NCBI GenBank assembly: GCA_041228345.1
Contig: CP166131.1
Coordinates: 2,349,001 to 2,413,000 of the forward strand
Direction of reading: 5' to 3'
Source: Alphaproteobacteria bacterium LSUCC0396
GTDB lineage: Bacteria > Pseudomonadota > Alphaproteobacteria > Puniceispirillales > Puniceispirillaceae
Length of the DNA stretch: 64,000 nt
Shown piece after piece: positions 1-7,550 of the stretch; position 1 is the stretch's first letter; each line of letters starts with the position of its first letter. The notes below the pieces were generated by a model. It worked only from the letters and a program-made list of their open reading frames with translations. It made no database searches and was not told the origin of the DNA. Made by a program: the position numbers and the translations under genes.

Positions 1-1
1 G

Positions 2-1687
2 GCAACGGTTCCATTCTTCTTTAAATATGTCACTGACAGTCTGGCGGGCAATGTGCTTGATTTGCCCTATTTGCCATTATTCCTGTTAACGCCGTTGATG
101 CTGATCCTTGGGTTTGTCGCGGCGCGGATCGTCAGCATTGCGTTTAACCAGCTTCGCGACGCGTTATTTGCCCGGGTTAGCCAGCATGCGGTGCGCCAGT
201 TGGCATTACAGGCCTTTCAGCACATGCATCAATTATCGCTGCGGTTTCATCTACAGCGGCGGACTGGCGGCCTGTCGCGGGTCATTGAGCGTGGCACCAA
301 AGGCATTGAGAGTGTCGTGCGCTATACGGTTTTGTCAACGCTGCCGGTGATTTTTGAATTCGCCCTCTATGCCGGTATTTTCTTTTATAATTTCGGCATC
401 GCCTACGTGGTGGTGATCGCGGTTACTGTTGTTAGCTATAGTGTTTTCACGGTGAAAACGAGTGATTGGCGAACCGTAATTCGCCGCGAGATGAACCGGG
501 CTGATACCGAGGCTAATACCCGCGCGGTTGACTCGCTTCTCAATTATGAAACCGTCAAATATTTCACCAATGAAAAGACTGAGCTGATGCGCTTTGATCA
601 GGCCATCGCGCAATATGAAAAGGCTGGGGTGCGCACCTCTACATCGCTTGGATGGCTGAATTTTGGACAAGCCGCGATTTTCTCGCTTGGGATGATGGCC
701 TCGATGCTGCTTTCGGCAAATGCCGTGATGCTTGGTGAACAGACGATTGGTGACTTTGTTTTGATCCATCTGTTTTTAATCCAGCTATCGCAGCCGCTTG
801 CCTTTATTGGCGGGGTTTACCGTGAAATCCGGCAATCGCTGACCGATATCGAGCTGTTGTTTGGTTTGCTGGAAACGCCTGCAGAAATTACTGATGCGCC
901 CGATGCGACGATGTTGTCTGTGCAATCCGGTGCGATCCGCTTTGATGATGTGCATTTCCATTATACCGCCGATCGGCCAATTCTGCGTGGTATTAGCTTT
1001 GATGTGCCAGCAGGTAAGACGCTAGCGATTGTTGGGCAGTCTGGTGCCGGAAAATCGACCATTTCGCGTTTGCTGTGCCGTTTTTATGACGTGACGGCGG
1101 GCGCCATCAGCATTGACGATCAGGACATCAGATCGGTGACAGCGACCAGTCTGCGCGAGGCCATTGGCGTGGTGCCGCAAGACACCGTGCTGTTCAATGC
1201 CAGCATTGGTTACAACATTCATTATGGGCGGCTGGCTGCGAGTGCGGACGAGGTCTGGAAGGCCGCTGAAAGTGCCAAGATTGACACTTTCATAAAATCA
1301 CTACCGGGCGGGCTTGCAACCGAGGTTGGCGAGCGCGGGTTAAAACTGTCAGGAGGAGAAAAACAGCGGGTGGCGATTGCAAGGACAGTTCTAAAAGGGC
1401 CGCCAATCCTTATTTTGGATGAGGCGACATCATCGCTGGACACAAAAACAGAGCAGGACATAAATCAGGCGCTGGACCGTGTTTCCAGAGGGCGCACTGC
1501 GGTTATTATCGCGCACCGGCTATCGACGATTGTGAACGCCGATGAAATCATCGTGCTGGATCAAGGACGTATTGCCGAGCGTGGGACGCACAGAAACCTG
1601 ATGGCTAAAAAAGGCCTTTATCAAAAAATGTGGAGCCGTCAGCAGGCGGTTCAGCAGGTTGAAGAAAAGCTGCAGAGCCTAAGCTAG
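2..1687 (+). CDS. Atm1/HMT1-type ABC exporter, fused permease and ATPase (5' end outside window)
   Basis: The reading frame is already open at base 2, so the first in-window start (GTG at 53) is not the true start and the N-terminal membrane part is cut off. The visible part has several transmembrane helices followed by a nucleotide-binding domain. That domain has Walker A GQSGAGKST (about residue 330 of the visible part), signature LSGGEKQR (about 433) and Walker B ILILDEAT (about 452), then the H-loop IIAHRLST. The membrane domain motif NYETVKYFTNE is typical of the Atm1/HMT1 half-exporters, which move glutathione-linked or Fe-S-related compounds out of the cytosol in mitochondria and alphaproteobacteria. 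The substrate here is inferred from the family. It stands alone upstream of yaaA. Confidence 0.9.
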   Translation, partial: ATVPFFFKYVTDSLAGNVLDLPYLPLFLLTPLMLILGFVAARIVSIAFNQLRDALFARVSQHAVRQLALQAFQHMHQLSLRFHLQRRTGGLSRVIERGTKGIESVVRYTVLSTLPVIFEFALYAGIFFYNFGIAYVVVIAVTVVSYSVFTVKTSDWRTVIRREMNRADTEANTRAVDSLLNYETVKYFTNEKTELMRFDQAIAQYEKAGVRTSTSLGWLNFGQAAIFSLGMMASMLLSANAVMLGEQTIGDFVLIHLFLIQLSQPLAFIGGVYREIRQSLTDIELLFGLLETPAEITDAPDATMLSVQSGAIRFDDVHFHYTADRPILRGISFDVPAGKTLAIVGQSGAGKSTISRLLCRFYDVTAGAISIDDQDIRSVTATSLREAIGVVPQDTVLFNASIGYNIHYGRLAASADEVWKAAESAKIDTFIKSLPGGLATEVGERGLKLSGGEKQRVAIARTVLKGPPILILDEATSSLDTKTEQDINQALDRVSRGRTAVIIAHRLSTIVNADEIIVLDQGRIAERGTHRNLMAKKGLYQKMWSRQQAVQQVEEKLQSLS

Positions 1688-1854
1688 CGGTGTATGGTGT
1701 AGGTGAGGCCGCGTTTAGCCGGCGGGGTGTTCTTTAAAAAGAACATCCTAGAATTCGCCGCGCCGATTTCCTATCATGCGGCAAATTGTCAAAACGCGTC
1801 ACGCGCGTTTATGGTAAAAAATACTGGATATTATTTGGATTTACGGAGATTTTT

Positions 1855-2616
1855 ATGCTGATTGTTATCTCGCCCGCCAAAAAATTAAACATGCAACCAT
1901 CGCCGGCGATCGAGCCAACCCAGCCGATGTTTGGCCAAGAGGCCGATGAATTGGCGCACGTAATGCAGAAACTCAGCCTCGATGAGTTGCAGTCTCTAAT
2001 GGGGATTAGCGCAAATCTGGCCAAGCTGAACGCCGATCGGTTTGCGAGTTTTGGTGCGCAGGATAAAAAGCCAGCGGTACTTGCATTTGCTGGTGATACC
2101 TATCAAGGGCTGGAGGCGGCAACGCTAGAACCTGAAGATATGGCATGGGCACAAAATCATCTGCGTGTGCTGTCTGGTCTTTATGGGGTGTTGCGGCCAC
2201 TTGATGGGATTGAGCCATACCGGCTTGAGATGGGCAGCCAGCTGGCTACGGCGCGGGGCAAATCGCTCTACCAATATTGGGGCTCGAAAATTGCGGGCGC
2301 GCTAAATGAGCAGGCGGTGGCTACGAACTCCAGCCTATTGGTGAATTGCGCGTCTAAAGAATATTTTGGCGCGGTTGATCTTGCCAGTCTGACATTACCC
2401 GTGGTGACGCCGGTATTTCTGGAAAATAGCGGTGGCAAAGCAAAAATTGTCAGCTTCTACGCGAAAAAGGCGCGCGGGGCGATGGCGCGTTTCATCGTGC
2501 AGAACCGGCTGAAGGAGCGTGCTGAATTGCAAGATTTTAATGCTGGCGGCTATCGCTATCAGCCCGATCGCTCAGACGCGGGTAATCTGGTCTTTATGCG
2601 GGATGCTGCGGTTTAA
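1855..2616 (+). CDS. yaaA: YaaA/DUF328 family peroxide-stress protein
   Basis: A 253-residue protein starting MLIVISPAKKLN, close to the length of E. coli YaaA (258). The frame is open upstream to 1786, but the ATG at 1855 is preceded by ACGGAGA at good spacing and begins exactly at the family N-terminus, so it is chosen. Family hallmarks seen are SPAKKL near the start, GDTYQGLEA near residue 82, LRVLSGLYGVLRPLDGI near 112 and the C-terminal FYAKKARGAMARF. E. coli YaaA is a cytosolic DNA-binding protein that limits DNA damage under hydrogen peroxide by keeping free iron low. No partner gene is evident. Confidence 0.93.
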   Translation: MLIVISPAKKLNMQPSPAIEPTQPMFGQEADELAHVMQKLSLDELQSLMGISANLAKLNADRFASFGAQDKKPAVLAFAGDTYQGLEAATLEPEDMAWAQNHLRVLSGLYGVLRPLDGIEPYRLEMGSQLATARGKSLYQYWGSKIAGALNEQAVATNSSLLVNCASKEYFGAVDLASLTLPVVTPVFLENSGGKAKIVSFYAKKARGAMARFIVQNRLKERAELQDFNAGGYRYQPDRSDAGNLVFMRDAAV

Positions 2617-2930
2617 GGATGGACTTCACTGCCAACAATTTGCGGCGCATTTGAAGAGGGTGCAAGCAATTCTCCCGCGGTTAGGGATTATAGGTTTTGC
2701 AGCGACCATTGGCACGCGACATTGCGGCATCGCCAAATCATCACCATAATCGTATGTTGTAGTATATTCCTCCGCGTGGCTGGAAAAGCTCAAAGAATGC
2801 CTCAATATGCCAGCAAGAATAGAGTGTGGCGTTCTAATATAAAAACAGACGCAACATCTTCCTAAAATTATAATTTAAGGATAGCCAGCGGCTTGAGTTT
2901 TGAGCTGGTCCAAGTTTTGATTTTCAAAGC
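2617..2930. other. Intergenic stretch, nothing recognised
   Basis: 314 bases between the convergent ends of yaaA and the H-NS-family gene. I see no coding signal, repeat, RNA gene or convincing T-tailed hairpin. The right half becomes more A+T-rich. Confidence 0.5.
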
Positions 2931-3308
2931 TTAACAGCGAAAGCGGCTATCTTTTTTAAACCCATCAATATCAATGCCTTCATTTTGGCAAATGCCCTGA
3001 ACCCATGATGGTGCCCGGCCACGCCCTGTCCAGGTTGCCGCGCTATTTGGATCTTTATATTTCGCTCTCACTTTGCTTCGCTGATCGCGTAATTTTGTTA
3101 CTTTGGCGCGCTTTTTTGTGCTACTTTTAACGCCGGTTTTGGTGATTATATTCAGATCAATATCTTGAAAATCAATTTTGTATTTCTTTAAGATAGAGCG
3201 AATTTCAACAGTTGCCGCATCAATGTTTTTGCGGCGTGTTAACTCTGCCTGTGTTTCGTCAATAATTTTATTCAATTGTGCCGCTGAAAGTTTTTTCAAA
3301 GTTGTCAT
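2931..3308 (-). CDS. H-NS family nucleoid-associated DNA-binding protein
   Basis: 125 residues. The N-terminal half is a charged, helical oligomerisation region (residues 1-60). The C-terminal half holds the H-NS DNA-binding core, with YKDPNSAATWTGRGRAPSWV at about residues 86-105, which contains the TWxGRGRxPxW signature that reaches into the minor groove of A+T-rich DNA. The linker is rich in Lys/Arg. ATG at 3308 lies behind a GGCGGA stretch. The upstream region (3340-3390) is nearly pure A/T, a plausible self-binding site for autoregulation. The gene sits beside an A+T-rich, horizontally acquired polysaccharide island, the usual target of such silencers, so a local xenogeneic silencing role is inferred. 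Confidence 0.9.
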   Translation of the reverse strand: MTTLKKLSAAQLNKIIDETQAELTRRKNIDAATVEIRSILKKYKIDFQDIDLNIITKTGVKSSTKKRAKVTKLRDQRSKVRAKYKDPNSAATWTGRGRAPSWVQGICQNEGIDIDGFKKDSRFRC

Positions 3309-3472
3309 GGATTCCGCCGAATATGATTAAACACAATATTTTGATATCGTATCTAATTAAAATAAAAAAATAAAGTTATTAATAAACGCCATCAGTTCTT
3401 TTTATTCTCTGTCATGCGTCTGCTGGTGCGCATTATCTGGAGAGGTATGGCGATAAAGATGGTCCTTATATT

Positions 3473-4015
3473 TTATCGATAGCCAATAGGCTGTAATGCG
3501 TCAGCATTAATCGCTACTTTTGTTGTCTGACCCATGATTTCAATTAGGATATTAATGCGGTTGTTGGGCTCGATGTTGTTTATTGTTGCAATAAATCCGG
3601 AAAATGGACCTTGTGTCACTTGCGCCTGATTACCAGCGTGAAGCTGTGTTTCAGTTGTTTGACGCAATATGCTTTGCTGATCACATCTCGCCATCAGTGC
3701 TTCAACAATCTTGTTTGGCACAACGCTTGGCTCGGCGCCGAAACGGACCAAGCGGTTGACGCCGCGTGTGCTATTTACTTGACGCCATGGCCCCAGTTTA
3801 GGGGCGATCTGAACGAAGAGGTATCCGGGAAATAATTGACGTATTTGCCGCTGGAATATCCTGCCCTTTTGCTTGGTGATTTCCTGCAGGGGCGAGAATG
3901 TGCCAAAACTCTGATTTTCAAGATTTTGGGCGGCGATTTTCGCCGCGTTCGGCTTACATTGAACAAGATACCAACGTAACTCATGCATTGTTTCAGTGTC
4001 AGGTTTTTCAATCAT
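3473..4015 (-). CDS. RfaH-like specialised transcription antiterminator (NusG family)
   Basis: 180 residues from ATG 4015, which has AAAAAGG upstream; a longer form from GTG 4066 is possible. The NGN domain starts at LRWYLVQCKPN and carries LFPGYLFVQ and STRGVNRLVRFGAEPSVVP. The last stretch is near-identical in pattern to the corresponding E. coli RfaH segment and distinguishes RfaH from housekeeping NusG. A KOW domain follows (about residues 125-180: GNQAQVTQGPFSGF). RfaH proteins load onto RNA polymerase paused at an ops element and suppress termination in long polysaccharide operons. An ops-like site lies 0.7 kb away in front of the divergent plus-strand island (4698-4708), which fits a cis-encoded regulator. 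Confidence 0.88.
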   Translation of the reverse strand: MIEKPDTETMHELRWYLVQCKPNAAKIAAQNLENQSFGTFSPLQEITKQKGRIFQRQIRQLFPGYLFVQIAPKLGPWRQVNSTRGVNRLVRFGAEPSVVPNKIVEALMARCDQQSILRQTTETQLHAGNQAQVTQGPFSGFIATINNIEPNNRINILIEIMGQTTKVAINADALQPIGYR

Positions 4016-4223
4016 TGGCAAGCGGCCTTTTTGTCTTGATGTTTCATTTAGTAGCACAGGCTGCACTTTCTATCTTTACCGCATTTCTCTGGCACATTTA
4101 ATTGCTTTTGTTATCGCCGTCTAGACCTGTTGACTGCTGCCCTCATTCTAGGACCTGCAGAGGATCATGTTTAAGTTTAGCTTGCGAAAAAAGGCTTATA
4201 CCTTGCTTTAAAGATCTCTGTAG

Positions 4224-4466
4224 TTACATCTTTTGGTGATAGTTGGCATTGATATAATTTTCGGTGTCTATTTTGAAATATTTTAGATACTGGGCTACTG
4301 GTTTATAAGTGAGACCATTGCCACCACCATAGCGCATGGCGCTCTGGTAGCGTCTGATTAATGTTGGCAATTCTTTAAACAAGAGGCAATGCTTTCTTAG
4401 TTTTTGGTGTTTTACACTGACCTGGCAAGGGCGCGAGATAACGTGCTTTATTTTGCGAATATCGTT
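4224..4466 (-). pseudogene. Decayed small open frame, unrecognised
   Basis: Reading leftward, a frame of 80 codons is open from 4466 to the TAA at 4224-4226. Its translation looks protein-like (for example LPTLIRRYQSAMRYGGGNG followed by LTYKPVAQYLKYFKIDTENY), but the only ATG is at 4337, giving just 37 residues. I do not recognise the family. It could be the 3' remnant of a gene once upstream of the rfaH-like gene, or chance. Confidence 0.25.
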
Positions 4467-4627
4467 TCAAAAAATTAAAGAAAGCTAGTTAACAAAAAGG
4501 CTAGCGATTAAAATTGTAATCATTTTACCCAGTTTAAAATTTTCTGGCCAGCGGTGGCAACCTTGCTCCTTTTTTTACTGGGTCATTCAATTTTATAAGT
4601 TGTCGTAGCCCTGTCACAAAAATCAAT

Positions 4628-4660
4628 TTGACATAAATGCCTAATGTGTTCAAGTTATGA
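4628..4660 (+). promoter_or_regulatory. Candidate promoter for the polysaccharide leader
   Basis: A perfect -35-like TTGACA at 4628-4633 lies upstream of the ops-like element. No good -10 is found at 17 bases; the nearest candidates (AGTTAT, TTATGA around 4653-4660) are at 19 to 21 bases. Only the -35 match and the position support this. Confidence 0.28.
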
Positions 4661-4697
4661 ACAGACGTAAACGGTTTGGGAAACATTCCCACGCCGT

Positions 4698-4708
4698 GCG
4701 GTAGCCTG
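4698..4708 (+). promoter_or_regulatory. ops-like RfaH recruitment element
   Basis: GCGGTAGCCTG matches the E. coli ops core GCGGTAGCGTG at 10 of 11 positions, including the GGTAG that RfaH reads on the non-template strand. It is followed by AGAGCG and seven T residues, as the E. coli element is followed by a T run. It is on the plus strand 24 bases before the MarR start, at the head of the polysaccharide genes and near an RfaH-like gene. Confidence 0.6.
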
Positions 4709-4732
4709 AGAGCGTTTTTTTAAATTATTTTT

Positions 4733-5050
4733 ATGAACCAAGAGTTGTCAATTAAAATTATCAGGGAGCTTGAGAAGGCTCCAGAACAGAGCCAACGCGC
4801 GCTTTCCAAAAGGTGCGGCGTTAGCCTTGGCTCCATCCATTACTGCATAAACGCGCTTGCGGAAAAGGGCTACGTGAAGGCAAGGAACTTCAAGAACGCG
4901 CAGAACAAACTGGCTTACGCTTATATTTTAACGCCGTCGGGCATAAATCTCAAAAAAGAACTAACCCTGGCCTTTTTGAAGCGCAAGCAGGCTGAGTATG
5001 AGGCGCTACAAAAAGAGATAAAGGCGCTGGAAAAGGATCTGGCGCGGTGA
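4733..5050 (+). CDS. EPS-associated MarR family transcriptional regulator
   Basis: 105 residues. A winged-helix domain fills residues 1-75 (ALSKRCGVSLGSIHYCINALAEKGYV is the recognition helix region). A charged coiled-coil tail follows (residues 80-105, KRKQAEYEALQKEIKALEKDL). This matches the small MarR proteins that stand at the head of exopolysaccharide loci (the MarR_EPS type). It is the first gene after the ops-like leader. Its codon use is richer in G+C than the A+T-rich genes further on. Its exact target is unknown; control of the downstream sugar genes is inferred from position. Confidence 0.85.
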   Translation: MNQELSIKIIRELEKAPEQSQRALSKRCGVSLGSIHYCINALAEKGYVKARNFKNAQNKLAYAYILTPSGINLKKELTLAFLKRKQAEYEALQKEIKALEKDLAR

Positions 5051-5331
5051 CGGCGTTTCGGGCGGCGGTTCCAAGCTGGAAAACTGGATTTTGCGCCTGA
5101 CGCCCGATAATGGGATTTAGTGGGCAGTAGGTTCTAGGGTTGTGAGTGCAGCTATCAAAGAATGCGATAATAGCCATTATCGGGAGTTTGTTCACCAGTA
5201 TGAGTTTGAATAATCCAAACTTGTATAAATCACATTAATTCAATAATTTAAACAAAAATTAGAAGAAAATTTTATCTGGCACTAGTTGTTAAAAATCAGA
5301 AAATTTTGGTTTAGGGAATCAAAATTCGAAC

Positions 5332-6210
5332 ATGAAACAAAAAACTATACTTGTTACTGGCGGTGCAGGCTTTATCGGTAGCCACCTCTGTGAGCAGCTA
5401 TCCAAGGATGCTTATAACCGTGTGGTATCACTGGATAACTATTCAACCGGTTCTGAGGATAACCACGTCCCCAATGTTGAGTATATCAAGGGCGACACAA
5501 AAGATATTCATTCACTGGTGATATTTTCACCTGATATTGTCTTCCATTTGGGCGAGTATTCACGGGTTGAGCAGTCTTTCGATGATATAGAAACCGTTTG
5601 GGATTACAACAAATCGGGCACGTTTGAAGTGCTTCAGTTTTGTCGAAAGCATGGTAGCAAGATTGTCTATGCGGGCAGCAGTACGAAGTTTGGTGACGGT
5701 GGATTGGGACGTTCGCAAAGCCCTTATGGTTGGACTAAGGCCAGCAATACCGAGTTAGTAAAAAACTATGGTGAATGGTTCGGTGTGCGTTATGCGATTG
5801 TGTACTTCTACAATGCTTATGGCCCGCGTGAGATAAGAACTGGTAAGTACGCTACCTTGATTGCTCTATTTGCTGAGAAAATGCGAAAAGGTGAGCCTTT
5901 AACTGTTGTTAGTCCTGGTGAACAGAAGCGTAATTTTACTCACGTTAATGATATCATCCGAGCGCTGATTCTGGTGGGCGAGAAGGGCTATGGTGATGAA
6001 TTTGGCATAGGCTGCCCTGAGTCCTTCTCAATTCTGGATATTGCCAGGCTATTTGGAGGTAAGATAGAGATGCTACCTGAGCGTCGAGGTAACCGTATGA
6101 ATGCGGATGTGATTGCAGAAAAAACCAAAGCACTCGGCTGGAATGCTGAGTGTTCAGTGGCCGATTACATTGAAACGCTGCGCGCGATGTCCTGGGACAC
6201 TGTGCAATGA
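5332..6210 (+). CDS. NAD-dependent nucleotide-sugar epimerase/dehydratase (extended SDR)
   Basis: 292 residues. The N-terminal Rossmann motif GGAGFIG is at about residues 10-16. The active site has Ser in AGSSTKFG (about 115) and the YxxxK pair in SPYGWTKAS (about 130). The C-terminal substrate domain is short. It resembles UDP-glucose 4-epimerase-type enzymes, but the exact sugar cannot be read from sequence. The stop overlaps the start of the broken ugd gene by ATGA, so the two were once translationally coupled. No strong ribosome-binding site precedes the ATG. Confidence 0.8.
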   Translation: MKQKTILVTGGAGFIGSHLCEQLSKDAYNRVVSLDNYSTGSEDNHVPNVEYIKGDTKDIHSLVIFSPDIVFHLGEYSRVEQSFDDIETVWDYNKSGTFEVLQFCRKHGSKIVYAGSSTKFGDGGLGRSQSPYGWTKASNTELVKNYGEWFGVRYAIVYFYNAYGPREIRTGKYATLIALFAEKMRKGEPLTVVSPGEQKRNFTHVNDIIRALILVGEKGYGDEFGIGCPESFSILDIARLFGGKIEMLPERRGNRMNADVIAEKTKALGWNAECSVADYIETLRAMSWDTVQ

Positions 6211-6671
6211 AGATTGCGGTTGTTGGAACAGGATATGTGGGTCTTTCCAATGCGCTGCTATTGGCGCAACACCATTAGGTAGTTGCGCTCGATATCATTC
6301 CAGAGAAAGTGGCGTTAATAAATCAGCACAAATCTCCCATCGTCGATGCAGAGATTGGAGACTTCTTAGCAAACCGTGAACTGAATCTCAAAGCCACTAG
6401 GGATAAGCAAGAAGCTTTCGTCGGGGCTGAGTATGTCGTGATTGCCACACCAACTGATTATGATCCCATGACCAATTACTTTGATACAGGATCGGTTGAA
6501 GCCGTTATTCGTGATGTGAAGGGTGTTAATCCCGATGCGGTGATGATCATCAAGTCAACCATACCGGTTGGTTATACCCAGAGGCTGATTGATAAAACTG
6601 ATAATTTGATAGACCTAGGGGTCAATGAAAGCTCGATACACTTTAGCCATCGAATTGTACTCCAGGCTTAG
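6207..6671 (+). pseudogene. ugd: Broken UDP-glucose 6-dehydrogenase
   Basis: The frame starts with MKIAVVGTGYVGLS, the NAD-binding start of UDP-glucose 6-dehydrogenase, but has an in-frame amber TAG at 6276-6278 (codon 24). The same frame continues with VVALDIIPEKVALINQ, VIATPTDYDPMTNYFD and IIKSTIPVGYTQR, all canonical for this enzyme, and stops at 6671 after about 154 codons instead of roughly 390. The end reads HFS-HRIVLQA, as if the PEFLREG segment and its neighbours had been deleted and the frame then lost. The catalytic cysteine domain is absent. A single nonsense change might be read through, but the large truncation makes this a pseudogene. Confidence 0.88.
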
Positions 6672-6763
6672 GCGGGACTTCGGTTTTTGCAGATTTCTAT
6701 AGCTTCTCGTAACATGACGCGGGACACAGAGAGGGCGGTGGGCTCCATCGTATATGTTTTTTT

Positions 6764-7519
6764 ATGATAACAAAAATGAATAATTTAATTATAAGATCCA
6801 GCGACTCTATACGGGTAGCATTAAATAAGATACAAGATAATAAAAAGAGGTTTTTGATTTGTCTTGACGATAATAATACTATTTTGGGACTCGCCACAGA
6901 TGGAGATATAAGGAGGGGATTTCTGCTAGGCTTACATATGGATGATTCAGTGCAGAAATTAATAAACATTAATTTCGATTATTTAACTGTTTTCTCAACT
7001 TTTGATGAAATATGTGAAAAATTCAAATCTAATAAAATAGATCTTTTACCTATTATAGATAGTGATATGAAGCTAGTAAATATTATTACAAAAAAACAAT
7101 TTCATATTCTGCTTTTGGAAGGTATTGAGTTAGACCTAACTTATGATTTTACCCAATTAGATAAAATAGCTTTAGAACACGAAATTTATAATAGGCCATG
7201 GGGATTTTATAAAAGTACAATTTTAACTTCTCGTGCGCAGGCAAAAATAATAACTGTTTTTCCGGGTGGTGAATTAAGTCTTCAGAAACATAAGAAAAGA
7301 GAAGAGCATTGGGTGGTTATATATGGGAATGGAAAAGCGATTTTAGGTGAGTCACTATTTGATATTTATCCTGGAAAATATATCTATGTTCCGAAAGGAT
7401 GTAAACATAAGATTATAAATGAAAGTGAGTTAAATCTCATAATCTCAGAAGTTCAGCTTGGTGAATATTTTGGGGAAGATGACATTATTCGATACAGCGA
7501 TAAATACGGCAGAAAATAA
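6764..7519 (+). CDS. CBS-pair protein fused to a ManC-type cupin
   Basis: 251 residues; ATG at 6776 (residue 5) is an alternative start. Residues 8-120 form a CBS pair (FLICLDDNNTILGLATDGDIRRG is the clear half). Residues 143-250 match the C-terminal mannose-6-phosphate isomerase cupin of ManC/type II enzymes: RPWGFYKS, ELSLQKHKKREEHWVV, VPKGCKHK and GEDDIIRYSDKYGR. In the first cupin motif the second histidine of HxH is lysine (HKK), so one usual metal ligand is missing while the glutamate and later histidines remain. The nucleotidyltransferase that usually accompanies either domain is absent. Strongly A+T-rich, like the next two genes. A link to mannose 6-phosphate supply is inferred, not shown. 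Confidence 0.75.
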   Translation: MITKMNNLIIRSSDSIRVALNKIQDNKKRFLICLDDNNTILGLATDGDIRRGFLLGLHMDDSVQKLININFDYLTVFSTFDEICEKFKSNKIDLLPIIDSDMKLVNIITKKQFHILLLEGIELDLTYDFTQLDKIALEHEIYNRPWGFYKSTILTSRAQAKIITVFPGGELSLQKHKKREEHWVVIYGNGKAILGESLFDIYPGKYIYVPKGCKHKIINESELNLIISEVQLGEYFGEDDIIRYSDKYGRK

Positions 7520-7550
7520 ATTCTACGAACAAAAAACAAAAGGAAATGAA

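Larger units (their letters stand above)
4016..4732. other. Long regulatory gap between the rfaH-like gene and the MarR gene
   Basis: About 700 bases separating divergent genes. It holds a decayed-looking minus-strand open frame (4224-4466), a perfect TTGACA hexamer (4628-4633), a small hairpin TGGGA-AACAT-TCCCA (about 4677-4691) and an ops-like element (4698-4708) followed by a T run. The rest is A+T-rich without recognised signal. The arrangement suggests that the leader of the polysaccharide transcription unit lies here. Confidence 0.5.

Noticed and set aside
4341-4351. GCTCTGGTAGC, identical to the 5' half of the JUMPstart element
   Set aside because: It is inside the minus-strand open frame 4224-4466, is 350 bases before the ops-like core instead of about 20, and lacks the rest of the JUMPstart sequence.
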